Assembly: GCA_964445645.1 (NCBI GenBank)
Contig: CAYULH010000048.1
Location: forward strand, 1-36,776
DNA from: Aureispira sp964445645
GTDB taxonomy: Bacteria; Bacteroidota; Bacteroidia; Chitinophagales; Saprospiraceae
Length of the DNA stretch: 36,776 nt
Direction of reading: 5' to 3'
This document shows positions 17,891-26,081 of the stretch, one piece after another (position 1 is the stretch's first letter; the number at the start of each line of letters is the position of its first letter). The translations under genes were made by a program, and so were the position numbers. A model generated the notes under the pieces. It had not been told where the DNA came from and searched no databases. It saw nothing but the letters and a program-made list of their open reading frames with translations.

Positions 17891-18327
17891 TAATTAGAAC
17901 AATAACAACAACCGTTCTATTGCTATTATTTGTGTTGAATCTTTTGGGGCAGCGACAAGTAATGCCTAGTTGGTGGATAGGAATTGGGATTAGTTTGGTA
18001 GTTGTAATGGTAGGATTGATAGCTACGAATACCAAGAAGTGGGCATTAAGTATAGGTATACTATTAGGCTTGCTACAATACTTGGTTTATAATTTTTCAT
18101 TAGGTAGTGAATCCATGCCATTCATAATTGAAGAATCAGAGGCTACTTATGTGATTTATAATAATTGTTTGCTTTATTGTCGGCCTATTGTGTACAAAAA
18201 AACAAAATATGCTACTTTCTTATACCCAAAACAAGAACTTAGGAGTGAGCAGCCCATACAAAGTTATCGTGTAGAAGAGGGAAACATCTATGTGAGTAAT
18301 GGTATACGAGAATGGGGTTTGGAATGA
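17887..18327 (+). CDS. Small three-helix membrane protein, coupled to the SH3 gene
   Basis: A 146-residue protein using a TTG start that overlaps the previous gene's TGA in the tetranucleotide TTGA. This start is preferred because it includes a complete first transmembrane segment (TITTTVLLLLFVLNLLG). The next in-frame ATG (17962) would cut that helix off. Two further apolar segments follow (WWIGIGISLVVVMVGLIA and WALSIGILLGLLQYLVYNF), then a soluble C-terminal domain of about 70 residues with YVIYNNCLLYCRPIVYKK. No family was recognised. A small membrane protein translationally coupled to a larger unknown protein is the arrangement expected of an immunity or anchoring partner. That is inference. 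Confidence 0.65.
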   Translation: MIIRTITTTVLLLLFVLNLLGQRQVMPSWWIGIGISLVVVMVGLIATNTKKWALSIGILLGLLQYLVYNFSLGSESMPFIIEESEATYVIYNNCLLYCRPIVYKKTKYATFLYPKQELRSEQPIQSYRVEEGNIYVSNGIREWGLE

Positions 18328-18332
18328 GAATC

Positions 18333-18355
18333 TTTGGGCTGAATGCCCCAAAAAT
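18333..18355 (+). terminator. Weak hairpin after the membrane-protein gene
   Basis: TTTGGG at 18333-18338 pairs with CCCAAA at 18347-18352, partly extended by GC pairs. No T-tract follows, so termination is uncertain. Confidence 0.3.
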
Positions 18356-18368
18356 GCATCTATTCTAA

Positions 18369-18401
18369 AATAATTCCCCAATTATTGTAATAATTCCCCA
18401 A
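18369..18401 (+). repeat. Two 13-bp direct repeats in the rpsF promoter
   Basis: AATAATTCCCCAA occurs exactly at 18369-18381 and again at 18389-18401, 20 bases apart. The second copy fills the spacer between the -33 and -7 elements and the first lies just upstream of -33, so both would be on nearly the same DNA face. This is a plausible operator for a regulator of the ribosomal operon. Confidence 0.6.
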
Positions 18402-18415
18402 ATAACGTATTTTTG
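18385..18415 (+). promoter_or_regulatory. Promoter of rpsF-rpsR-rplI
   Basis: TTG at 18385-18387, a 20-base spacer, then TATTTTTG at 18408-18415, an exact TAnnTTTG match. Transcription would begin near 18421, giving a leader of about 67 bases before the rpsF ATG. Confidence 0.75.
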
Positions 18416-18420
18416 CAGTC

Positions 18421-18444
18421 GCTTAAGAGCAAAGCCTCTTAGGC
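18421..18444 (+). promoter_or_regulatory. 5'-terminal hairpin of the rpsF leader
   Basis: GCTTAAGAG at 18421-18429 pairs with CTCTTAGGC at 18436-18444 (one wobble) around a CAAAGC loop. It begins at about the predicted transcription start and has no T-tract, so it is a leader structure rather than a terminator. Some bacteria use an S6:S18-binding leader here, but I do not see the CCG-containing bulge of that motif. Confidence 0.5.
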
Positions 18445-18487
18445 ACATTTAATTGTAAAACCATCGTTAATAAATTTTTGAATCGTA

Positions 18488-18859
18488 ATGAGACAATACG
18501 AAACTACGTTCATCATCAATCCCACACTGTCAGGTGATGAAATTAAGCAGACAGCTCAGATGTATGTCGATTTCCTTAAGCAAGAAGGAGGAGAGATCAT
18601 ACATGTAGAGGACATGGGTGTAAAACAATTAGCTTATCCAATCCAAAAGCGTTCTTCTGGTGCCTACTACTTTGTAGAGTACAATGCACCAAGTGGAGAG
18701 GTTATCAATAAAATGGAATTGGCTTTCCGTCGTGACGACAATGTATTGCGTTACTTGACTATCAAGGTAGACAAGCACCGCGCTCAATACAACGTGGACA
18801 AACGTGCTGGTCGTTTTGATAAAAAAGAAGAGGCGGAAGCAGAAGAAGCTGCTAAATAA
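18488..18859 (+). CDS. rpsF: 30S ribosomal protein S6
   Basis: 123 residues. The start MRQYETTFIINPTLS and the later KQLAYPIQKRSSGAYYFVEYNAP and DDNVLRYLTIKVD segments are the conserved S6 beta-strands. S6 binds 16S rRNA in the platform together with S18. The C-terminus is an acidic Glu/Ala tail (KKEEAEAEEAAK). It is first in the rpsF-rpsR-rplI operon. Confidence 0.97.
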   Translation: MRQYETTFIINPTLSGDEIKQTAQMYVDFLKQEGGEIIHVEDMGVKQLAYPIQKRSSGAYYFVEYNAPSGEVINKMELAFRRDDNVLRYLTIKVDKHRAQYNVDKRAGRFDKKEEAEAEEAAK

Positions 18860-18942
18860 GCAGTTCTTATAATTCTATAATTTTATTTGAGAACAAGCGT
18901 CAGGGGTTAATAGCCTTTGACATCCTATAAAAGCTGTATAAA

Positions 18943-19209
18943 ATGGCAACTAGAGAAGATATAAAATTTTTAAGTAATCCTAAGATTGGTCAGAAGCGCA
19001 AAAAATACTGTCGTTTCCGTCGTTATGGAATCAAGTCAATTGATTATAGAGATGTTGACTTTTTGATGAATTTTATCAATGAGCAAGGAAAAATTCTTCC
19101 TCGTCGTATCACTGGTAATTCATTGAAATACCAAAGAAAAGTGGCTACTGCTGTTAAGCGTGCGCGTCACTTGAGTTTGCTACCTTATGTAGTAGACAAT
19201 TTGAAATAA
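18943..19209 (+). CDS. rpsR: 30S ribosomal protein S18
   Basis: 88 residues with KYCRFRRYGIKSIDYRD, LMNFINEQGKILPRRITGN and KYQRKVATAVKRARHLSLLPY, the S18 signature. Only one Cys is present in the N-terminal RRKKYC-type segment, so no zinc ribbon is expected. S18 partners S6 on the 30S platform. It lies 83 bases after rpsF. No ssb or priB gene lies between them, unlike the operon of many other phyla. Confidence 0.97.
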   Translation: MATREDIKFLSNPKIGQKRKKYCRFRRYGIKSIDYRDVDFLMNFINEQGKILPRRITGNSLKYQRKVATAVKRARHLSLLPYVVDNLK

Positions 19210-19269
19210 GCCCCCTATGCTATATAGGCTTGTGGCTTCACATTAACCTTTATAATCAGACTATTTATC

Positions 19270-19773
19270 ATGGAAATTATATTATTAAAAGACGTAGAGT
19301 ACGTAGGCTTGGCCAAAGCATTGGTGACTGTAAAAGCTGGATATGCTCGCAATTACTTGATTCCTCAAGGTTTGGCTATCGTGGCTAACAAAGCCAACAA
19401 AAATAGCTTGAGACAAGAAATCTTGCAACAAGAAGAGCGTGCGGCTAAGATTTTGGAAGATGCCAAAGCATTGGCAGCCGATTTGGCTACCAAAACATTG
19501 GACATTGCTGTTAAGGCAGGTACTAGTGGCAAAATCTTTGGTTCTGTTTCTAATGTTCAATTGGTCAATGCACTCAAAGATCAATTTGGTGTAGAGATTG
19601 ACAAAAAGAAAATCAAATTGCCAGAGGAGGTAAAAATGTTGGGTGTATACACGGCTACCCTAAACTTGCACAAAGAAGTTCAAGCTCCTTTGAAGTTTAA
19701 AGTAGATGACGACCGTGGTGCTGATGCGCCTACTGTTGCGCCAACCAACCAAGACACTGAAACAGCAGAGTAA
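19270..19773 (+). CDS. rplI: 50S ribosomal protein L9
   Basis: 167 residues. The N-terminal rRNA-binding domain reads MEIILLKDVEYVGLAKALVTVKAGYARNYLIPQGLA (quoted here in two parts: MEIILLKDVEYVGLAKAL, then VTVKAGYARNYLIPQGLA). A long connecting helix with QQEERAAKILEDAKALAADL follows, then the C-terminal domain with AGTSGKIFGSVSNVQL. About 18 extra acidic residues extend the C-terminus beyond the usual 148-150. It is the last gene of the operon. Confidence 0.97.
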   Translation: MEIILLKDVEYVGLAKALVTVKAGYARNYLIPQGLAIVANKANKNSLRQEILQQEERAAKILEDAKALAADLATKTLDIAVKAGTSGKIFGSVSNVQLVNALKDQFGVEIDKKKIKLPEEVKMLGVYTATLNLHKEVQAPLKFKVDDDRGADAPTVAPTNQDTETAE

Positions 19774-19794
19774 ACCACTCCTGTTTGTTGATAT

Positions 19795-19832
19795 AAAAGC
19801 CGCTCTTTGCAATCTGCAAGGAGCGGTTTTGT
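19795..19832 (+). terminator. Intrinsic terminator after rplI
   Basis: AAAGCCGCTC pairs with GAGCGGTTTT, separated by one T/G mismatch from an inner TTGC/GCAA stem with an AATCT loop. The descending arm ends in TTTTGTTG. Confidence 0.85.
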
Positions 19833-19928
19833 TGTTAGCGCACCTACTTTTTCTTTATTACTAGAATACTGAACGACAACAATTAAGATGCAGCTTGAGC
19901 TAGTGCTGTCTTTTCCTTGTTCAAACAC

Positions 19929-19957
19929 TTGCCTTTTATTCTATATTCTTATCTTTG
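19929..19957 (+). promoter_or_regulatory. Promoter of the giant TPR gene
   Basis: TTG at 19929-19931, an 18-base spacer and TATCTTTG at 19950-19957, an exact match to the Bacteroidota pattern. The leader would be about 95 bases. Confidence 0.65.
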
Positions 19958-20056
19958 TTTGAAAATGCCGTGGATGCGCTTCTTTGACACAAGAAAAGCG
20001 TATGACCAAGCGTTTGTAAAGAACCACCCATAAACATACGTATTACAATAATAAAC

Positions 20057-23000
20057 ATGAATCGACTACAATTGAGCCTAGTGCTATGGTTGCTCCTGTG
20101 GAGTAGTCAGGGGCTATTGCAAGCACAAGAATCGGCCATCTACAGAGATGCCCATGAGCATTACAAACGAGGAATGCGTTTTTATAACAAATCCTTGTAT
20201 GGCCAAGCTTTGTCCGAGTTTGAACAATTATTGGCGCAACCACATTCGTTTGATGATAAGCGAGAGCAACTTTATAGACAACGTTCGGAATTGTATGCAG
20301 GCTTATCGGCCTTGTATTTGAAACAACCTGATGCCGAAAAACGCTTGTTGTATTTTATAGAGGCGCAAGCACCGAGCAGCATTGCTACTCGTGCCCAGTT
20401 GGCTTTGGGGAGTTATTACTATGCAGAACGGGATTATAATCAAGCCATCAAGTATTTGAGCCAAGTTTCGACCTTAGAATTGAAGAACGAGGAAATTATT
20501 GGGCTGAAATTTAAGTTGGGTTATGCTTATTTTGTTAAGAAAAAATTTCCAAAGGCCAAGATGTTGTTTCAACAAATCCGAAACAGCAAAACACAGTATT
20601 ATTATCCGTCCAATTATTATTATGGCATCACAGAGTTTTTTGATGGTAATTATGACAAGGCACTAGAGGCGTTTAACAATGCCAAGCAGTCGAGTCGTTA
20701 CAAGGATATTGTACCTGTTTATATTATTCAGATTCAGTTTGCCAATAAAGAATACAGAGCAGTTATCAAAGAGGGAAAGCCCTTGGTGAACAATACCAAA
20801 ATCAGAGAGCGTGAGCAAGTAGCAGAATTGATGGGGCAGTCTTATTTTGAGCTAGGACAATACCGCAATGCCCTGCCATTGCTCCAAGAATATGTGAGCA
20901 GCAGAGGCACGGTACGCAAGGAGGTGTTGTACCAATTGGGTTATACCCAATACAAAGTAGGCCAGTACAAGGAGTCTATCGAAAATTTTAAGCAACTCAA
21001 TACTTTGAAGGATAGTATGGGGCAGAATGCCTTGTACTATATGGCCGATGCACAACTCCGAACCAACAAAAAATCTGCTGCTCGTCAAGGCTTTCAGAAA
21101 GCGAGCCAGATGACCTTTAATCCTGTATTGCAGGAGGATGCCTTGATTAATTACGCCAAATTATCGTATGAATTGGGTTTTGATAACGATGCCATCACGG
21201 CCTTGCAAAAAATTAAACCCGGAACCGACTACAGCAATGAGGCGCAAAACTTAATGGCAACTGTATTTCTCAATACTAGAGATTATGACAAGGCGCTAAA
21301 AACCTTGCGTGCCATGAAGCCACCCACTAAAACTCAAAAATTGCAAGAAACGCATCAAAAGGTGGCTTACTTTAGAGGGGTGCAATTGTACAACAGTCGC
21401 AAATATGACAATGCCCTGAAGCTGTTTCAAGAATCAATAGATGTGGGGCAGAATGTAGAGGTAAAGGCGTTGGCTCATTTTTGGAGAGCAGAAACGTTTT
21501 ACAAAAAGAAAGATTACAACCAGAGTATCAATGAATACAATCAGTATTTGACTCTTGCGGCTGCCCTTCAACAATTGCCCGATAACTCTTCTATAGGGGT
21601 GGCGTATTATGGTTTGGGTTATTCTTATATCAAGAGAAATGATTACAACAATGCCAATCGCCAATTTGGTGATGCGGTACGCATTTTGGAAAGGAATTTG
21701 GCCCGTTACAATGATAAGTATGTGACCAATTTTGTGTATCCAGATGCCTTATTGCGCTTGGGCGATTGCCGTTTGTATTTGCGAGATTACGAACAAGCCA
21801 AAAAGCCTTATAATACCGTTATCACCAAGAATTATCCCAATAGAGATTATGCCTTGTATCAGTTGAGTTTGATTTATAATTTGCAGGATGATTATGCCTC
21901 GCAGTTGGGTTTGTTGGATAAACTTATTCAGGAATACCCCAATTCTCGTTATGCAGATGATGCCTATTACGCCAAGGGCAATACCCTGTTTTTTATGAAT
22001 CGCAAGGATTTGGCGGTGGCTTCTTACGAAACCTTGTTGCAAAAGCACCCCAATAGTGAATTGAGCAATCGCTCTTTGCTAAAATTGGGCTTGATTGCTT
22101 ATTCGGTGGGCAGAAATGAGGAAGCTTTGAATTATTACAAAGGGGTATTTAGAAACAATCCCCAGAGTGAGGAGGCCAAGGATGCTCTAGCTGCTATCAA
22201 GGAAATTTATGTAGAAAGTGGCAATCCAGATGGCTATTTTAGCTTTGTCAGTACGGTACAAGGCTATAATGTAAGCGATTTTGAGCGTGATTCTTTGTTG
22301 TATATGGCGGCACAGTTGCAGTATGATAATGCCAATTGGGAAGGGGCAATAGGGGCTTACACCACTTATTTGGAACGTTACCCAACAGGTATCAACAGCA
22401 TCAATGCCCATTTTTATAGAGGGGAGGCATTGTTTGATCTCAAACGTTATACAGAAGCCTTGCAAGATTATTCCTATATCTCCGATTTGGGCAATTCGGG
22501 GTATACCGAAACAGCCAATCATCGTGCAGCCAATATTACTTATTACAGCACACAAGATTTTGCACAGGCACAGTTGTATTTTGGACGTTTGGAGCAGACG
22601 GCTACCACCGAAGAGCACTTGTTTGAGGCACAGCAATATGGTATGAGAAGTGCGTTTTATGCCAATGATTTTCAGGCATTGCCCCTTATTGCAGATCGTT
22701 TGATTAATAATGCTAGATCCACGACACCCGATCGGGCAGAAGCATATTATTACAAAGGCAAAGCCTACATTGCCCAACGTCAATACGATGAAGCATTAAA
22801 GGCGTTTGATAAGAATATTGCCTTGTCGGGCGAAGATGATTTTTCGGCAGAGTCTCGTTATTGGCGGGCTTACATTGCCTACCAAAAGCGTGATTTGAAG
22901 AAGGCGGAAGCCTTGGCTTTTGAGAACAACAAAGCCTTGTCGGGTCATCCTTACTGGTTGGTTAAGAGCTTTATTTTGTTGGCGGATGTTTATGCCGAGC

Positions 23001-23182
23001 AAGACAATTTGTTTCAAGCCAAAGCCACTTTACAATCTATTGTAGATAATTATAATGGCGATCAAGCGTTGATTGATGAGGCCAAGCGCAAATTGCAAAA
23101 AGTGAAAGATGCGGAAAGAAACAACAGCAAATTGAAGCGAGATACGCCCAATGGTGAGTTGGAGATGATTGAAGAGAACTAG
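20057..23182 (+). CDS. Giant periplasmic TPR protein
   Basis: 1041 residues with a signal peptide (MNRLQLSLVLWLLLWSSQG, cleavage probably after LLQAQ). Nearly the whole mature protein is a superhelix of tetratricopeptide repeats from about 30 to 1020. Units such as YPNSRYADDAYYAKGNTLF, HPNSELSNRSLLKLGLIAY and YLERYPTGINSINAHFYRGE resemble those of YbgF/BamD-type envelope proteins. It ends with a charged tail. An outer-membrane beta-barrel gene follows 89 bases later, a pairing common in Bacteroidota, so the TPR protein is probably a periplasmic adaptor for that barrel or for an envelope complex. The specific partner is not known. Confidence 0.88.
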   Translation: MNRLQLSLVLWLLLWSSQGLLQAQESAIYRDAHEHYKRGMRFYNKSLYGQALSEFEQLLAQPHSFDDKREQLYRQRSELYAGLSALYLKQPDAEKRLLYFIEAQAPSSIATRAQLALGSYYYAERDYNQAIKYLSQVSTLELKNEEIIGLKFKLGYAYFVKKKFPKAKMLFQQIRNSKTQYYYPSNYYYGITEFFDGNYDKALEAFNNAKQSSRYKDIVPVYIIQIQFANKEYRAVIKEGKPLVNNTKIREREQVAELMGQSYFELGQYRNALPLLQEYVSSRGTVRKEVLYQLGYTQYKVGQYKESIENFKQLNTLKDSMGQNALYYMADAQLRTNKKSAARQGFQKASQMTFNPVLQEDALINYAKLSYELGFDNDAITALQKIKPGTDYSNEAQNLMATVFLNTRDYDKALKTLRAMKPPTKTQKLQETHQKVAYFRGVQLYNSRKYDNALKLFQESIDVGQNVEVKALAHFWRAETFYKKKDYNQSINEYNQYLTLAAALQQLPDNSSIGVAYYGLGYSYIKRNDYNNANRQFGDAVRILERNLARYNDKYVTNFVYPDALLRLGDCRLYLRDYEQAKKPYNTVITKNYPNRDYALYQLSLIYNLQDDYASQLGLLDKLIQEYPNSRYADDAYYAKGNTLFFMNRKDLAVASYETLLQKHPNSELSNRSLLKLGLIAYSVGRNEEALNYYKGVFRNNPQSEEAKDALAAIKEIYVESGNPDGYFSFVSTVQGYNVSDFERDSLLYMAAQLQYDNANWEGAIGAYTTYLERYPTGINSINAHFYRGEALFDLKRYTEALQDYSYISDLGNSGYTETANHRAANITYYSTQDFAQAQLYFGRLEQTATTEEHLFEAQQYGMRSAFYANDFQALPLIADRLINNARSTTPDRAEAYYYKGKAYIAQRQYDEALKAFDKNIALSGEDDFSAESRYWRAYIAYQKRDLKKAEALAFENNKALSGHPYWLVKSFILLADVYAEQDNLFQAKATLQSIVDNYNGDQALIDEAKRKLQKVKDAERNNSKLKRDTPNGELEMIEEN

Positions 23183-23271
23183 ACTCAGGATTGTTTATCA
23201 CGAATATTTTATAGCTAAAATACAGGCGAATGGTCATTATAACAACTGTTTGCCTTCAAAAATAAAAAGCC

Positions 23272-24993
23272 ATGTATAGAGGCATCAAATTAATTATGGG
23301 GACAATGTGTTTGTTGTGGGCCACGGCTACACAGGCACAATTAGACGATTCCCAAACCGAATTTTTAAAGCCCTTTAGAGCTAAATTGGCGCAAAGCCAA
23401 AAGTTTGAGGCACAGCCCTTATTGCCAAAATTAGACACCAATTCTAACAAAAACCTAAACTATGTAGTGCCCACGCACTTATTGGGTTTGCCGTATCCTG
23501 CGCCTGTTATTCGCCCTTTGGCGATGCCTAGAAGCAAGGCGCTTGAGGTGTATAATTTTTATGCCAAGGCAGGCATTGGTTATCCCTTGTCGCCTTTGGT
23601 AGAGTTGTCTTATTTTAATGATAACATCAAGGAGTTGAAGTATGGCGCGCAGGTGCGCCACCATTCGGTACTGAATGGTTATTTGCCCAATCAGAATTTT
23701 ACCCAAACTGGGGTAGATGTACAGGCCGATTATTTTATGGAAAATGGCTTGACGATAGGCGGAAACTTGGATTTTGATTTTAATACCAATCGTTTTTATG
23801 GTTTTGATACGCTTGTTGAGAATTATAACATTACAGCAGATAGTATGCGCCAGCGTTTTCTGAATATTGGGGGCAATATACATCTGTTTAATGGGCAGAT
23901 TACCAAGAGTGCGGTCAATTACCGAGTAGATGTGGATTTGTATCGCTACAGCGATGCTTTTAGAAGCACAGAATTTGGCTTGCAGCCCAAGGTAACGGTC
24001 GAAAAATGGTTTGGCAAAGGCAAACAACGCCATGTATTGCGGGCAGAAACAGGCATCAGCTACTTGAATTTTCAGGACATTCCTGTAGAGGTCAATAATG
24101 TAACCACCACAGCTACCAAGACCTTGTTCTTGTTTTATATCAACCCTACTTTTACGGCCAATGCAGGTGCTTTCAAAGCACGGTTGGGTGCTAATTTGGG
24201 CACCAATGAGGGCAATTTCTTTATTCATCCCGATGTAGAATTGTCGTATGCTATTGCATCAGGAGCGTTTACGCCTTATTTGGGAGCAGTGGGGCAGGTG
24301 CGCCAAAACTCTTTCCGTTCCTTGACACAGTACAATCCGTTCTTAGTTTCTAATCCCGAATTGCGTCACACCAACTATTTGGAGTTGTTTGGAGGCTTGA
24401 AGGGTTCTATCAAGAAAATCAATTATGATGTACGTGGCGGCTATGCACTGACCCAAAACTTGCCTTATTTTGTTAATGATACAGGAGCTTTGACGCAGTT
24501 TTCTCGATTCCGCCCTGTGTATGATACGGCAGGGATTATCTTTGTGCGAGGAACACTAGATTTTCGTTTGTTGGATAATCTAGTAGTGGGTGGAACGGCT
24601 GGTTTTCAGGCTTATAATACCACCAATTTTGAGAAGGCATTTCATTTGCCCACTTTTGAGAGCAATTTCTTTGTGGAGTATGTTTTTAATTTCAAAGGCA
24701 AAGCAAAGAAGCCTAAAACAAGCAAGGGCAAAAAAGGTAAGAATCAAGATAGTTACTTGTCCTTGCGAGGAGAGGTATTTATCAATTCAGGAGTTCCTTA
24801 TTTGGATGAGAATCAGAATGTGGCCTTATTGCAGGGCTTGTATGATTTGAATGTGGGGGTGCATTATCAAGTTTCTTCCAATGTTGGGGTGTTTCTGGAT
24901 CTCAACAATATCTTGCACAACCGCAACCAACGCTGGTACCAGTATGCACAATTAGGATTTAATGGTAGGATTGGCGTAGAGGTGCGTTTTTAG
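23272..24993 (+). CDS. Outer-membrane beta-barrel protein
   Basis: 573 residues with a signal peptide ending at ATATQAQ. The mature chain alternates polar and apolar residues in many strands (for example YGAQVRHHSVL, GVDVQADYFMENGLTIGGNL, FVRGTLDFRLLDNLVVGGTA) and ends with aromatic Phe in RIGVEVRF, the BamA recognition signal. It resembles the barrel part of TonB-dependent receptors, but I see no plug domain or TonB box. A Lys-rich insert (FKGKAKKPKTSKGKKGK, about residues 474-490) sits between late strands and would form a very basic loop. It is probably co-transcribed with the TPR gene upstream. Confidence 0.82.
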   Translation: MYRGIKLIMGTMCLLWATATQAQLDDSQTEFLKPFRAKLAQSQKFEAQPLLPKLDTNSNKNLNYVVPTHLLGLPYPAPVIRPLAMPRSKALEVYNFYAKAGIGYPLSPLVELSYFNDNIKELKYGAQVRHHSVLNGYLPNQNFTQTGVDVQADYFMENGLTIGGNLDFDFNTNRFYGFDTLVENYNITADSMRQRFLNIGGNIHLFNGQITKSAVNYRVDVDLYRYSDAFRSTEFGLQPKVTVEKWFGKGKQRHVLRAETGISYLNFQDIPVEVNNVTTTATKTLFLFYINPTFTANAGAFKARLGANLGTNEGNFFIHPDVELSYAIASGAFTPYLGAVGQVRQNSFRSLTQYNPFLVSNPELRHTNYLELFGGLKGSIKKINYDVRGGYALTQNLPYFVNDTGALTQFSRFRPVYDTAGIIFVRGTLDFRLLDNLVVGGTAGFQAYNTTNFEKAFHLPTFESNFFVEYVFNFKGKAKKPKTSKGKKGKNQDSYLSLRGEVFINSGVPYLDENQNVALLQGLYDLNVGVHYQVSSNVGVFLDLNNILHNRNQRWYQYAQLGFNGRIGVEVRF

Positions 24994-25021
24994 AGAACGA
25001 TAATTTTATGTATATTTTTAT

Positions 25022-25050
25022 AAAACCTACCCAAGCTTGGGTAGGTTTTT
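25022..25050. terminator. Intrinsic terminator after the beta-barrel gene
   Basis: A perfect 28-bp palindrome (AAAACCTACCCAAG and its complement, centred on 25035/25036) ending in TTTTT, 28 bases after the stop codon. Confidence 0.88.
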
Positions 25051-25085
25051 GTGCCTTTGTGAAGGAGAATTTAGTATGCTTTGAA

Positions 25086-25093
25086 TACTTTTG
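25086..25093 (+). promoter_or_regulatory. Possible -7 element for the lipoprotein gene
   Basis: TACTTTTG matches TAnnTTTG exactly, 26 bases before the ATG. The nearest upstream TTG (25057-25059) is 26 bases away, which is too far for the usual spacing. Confidence 0.3.
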
Positions 25094-25118
25094 TGAGAAA
25101 TAAAACAAACAATAAACT

Positions 25119-26000
25119 ATGAGAAAGTGTATTTGGACGGGAATATTGGGCTTAAGTATTGCCCTTAGTGCCTGTTTCAAGGATAAAGCTCCGGGGCAGC
25201 CGGCTTATATACGGGTAGAGGGTATACAATTGGCGGTGGATGCCAATGGAAGCCAAGGGGCAGGTACTTCTAATATTACCGATGCTTGGATTAGTGTAGA
25301 TGGGCAGCAATTGGGGGCAGGCACGTTTCCAGCTACTTTTCCTGTAATTCTGGACGAAAATTTTTCAACCAATAGTATTCGAATTAGTGCTGGTATTAAA
25401 AACAATGGCATTACCAATACGAGAGCTATTTATCCTTTTTATGAGTCTTATGTGGTTACCGATGACTTGGAACCGGGGGAGGTATTTACAGTAAGCCCAA
25501 CGGTGCAGTATGATTCGCGGGTAGAGATAGAGGTGGTAGATGATTTTGAGAATCCCAATCAGCCGATTTTTACCGTAGATTTGGACAACAATCCCAATAC
25601 CACTATTGTAAGCCAATCGGATGATGTGCTGACGGGTTCTTATTCGGGGCGGATTACCATTGATGATAACAACTTGGAATGTACAGCAGCCAGTTCGGTG
25701 CGTTTTTCCAACTTGACGGGCCCTACGGCTGTGCCTGTTTATATAGAAATGGATTACAAAACCAATGTGCCTATCCAAGTTGGTCTGAGAGCGCATTACA
25801 GCCCCACCAATACCGATGCGATCTATAAGGGCGGAGTCAATGATTCTAAGGGTGCTTGGCGCAAGATTTACTTTGAATTTACCAGAGAGGTATTTGGTAG
25901 CAATGCGCCCGAATATTCGGTATTATTGCGTGCGGTTCGTACTCCGGGAGTATCTAATCCAGAAGTACTTATTGATAATATTAAGTTGGTTTATTTTTAG
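25119..26000 (+). CDS. Hypothetical lipoprotein, beta-rich
   Basis: 293 residues with lipobox ALSAC (acylated Cys19) and a short polar spacer. The rest is predicted to be beta-strands in two parts: an N-terminal Ig-like part with WISVDGQQLGAGTFPATFPV, and a C-terminal jelly-roll-like part with DDFENPN, GSYSGRITID, VYIEMDYKTN and VLIDNIKLVYF. The latter pattern resembles carbohydrate-binding-type beta-sandwiches. A surface-exposed or periplasmic lipoprotein is likely and the ligand is unknown. It lies between its own -7 candidate and proC. Confidence 0.8.
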   Translation: MRKCIWTGILGLSIALSACFKDKAPGQPAYIRVEGIQLAVDANGSQGAGTSNITDAWISVDGQQLGAGTFPATFPVILDENFSTNSIRISAGIKNNGITNTRAIYPFYESYVVTDDLEPGEVFTVSPTVQYDSRVEIEVVDDFENPNQPIFTVDLDNNPNTTIVSQSDDVLTGSYSGRITIDDNNLECTAASSVRFSNLTGPTAVPVYIEMDYKTNVPIQVGLRAHYSPTNTDAIYKGGVNDSKGAWRKIYFEFTREVFGSNAPEYSVLLRAVRTPGVSNPEVLIDNIKLVYF

Positions 26001-26012
26001 TAATTTAGCGCA

Positions 26013-26020
26013 TACGTTTG
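26013..26020 (+). promoter_or_regulatory. Possible -7 element for proC
   Basis: TACGTTTG matches TAnnTTTG exactly, 61 bases before the proC ATG. The only upstream TTG (25986-25988) is 24 bases away, longer than usual, so read-through from the lipoprotein gene is an alternative. Confidence 0.3.
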
Positions 26021-26081
26021 ACGTATTGACACCAAAAACAATCAATTTTTATAACGCTCAATTTTTTTAACAAACCAACTA

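Noticed and set aside
18421..18487. S6:S18-binding leader RNA motif before rpsF
   Set aside because: A hairpin is present, but I could not find the conserved CCG-containing bulge, so only a generic leader hairpin is listed.
22187..22783. A 198-residue open frame on the minus strand inside the giant TPR gene
   Set aside because: It is antisense to a well-supported TPR protein, rich in Ile, Cys and Gly with no coherent domain, and has no promoter or start context. It follows from codon use of the real gene.
23479..24228. A 249-residue open frame on the minus strand inside the beta-barrel gene
   Set aside because: It is antisense to a convincing signal-peptide barrel protein. Its composition is again dominated by Ile, Gln and Cys without recognisable motifs.
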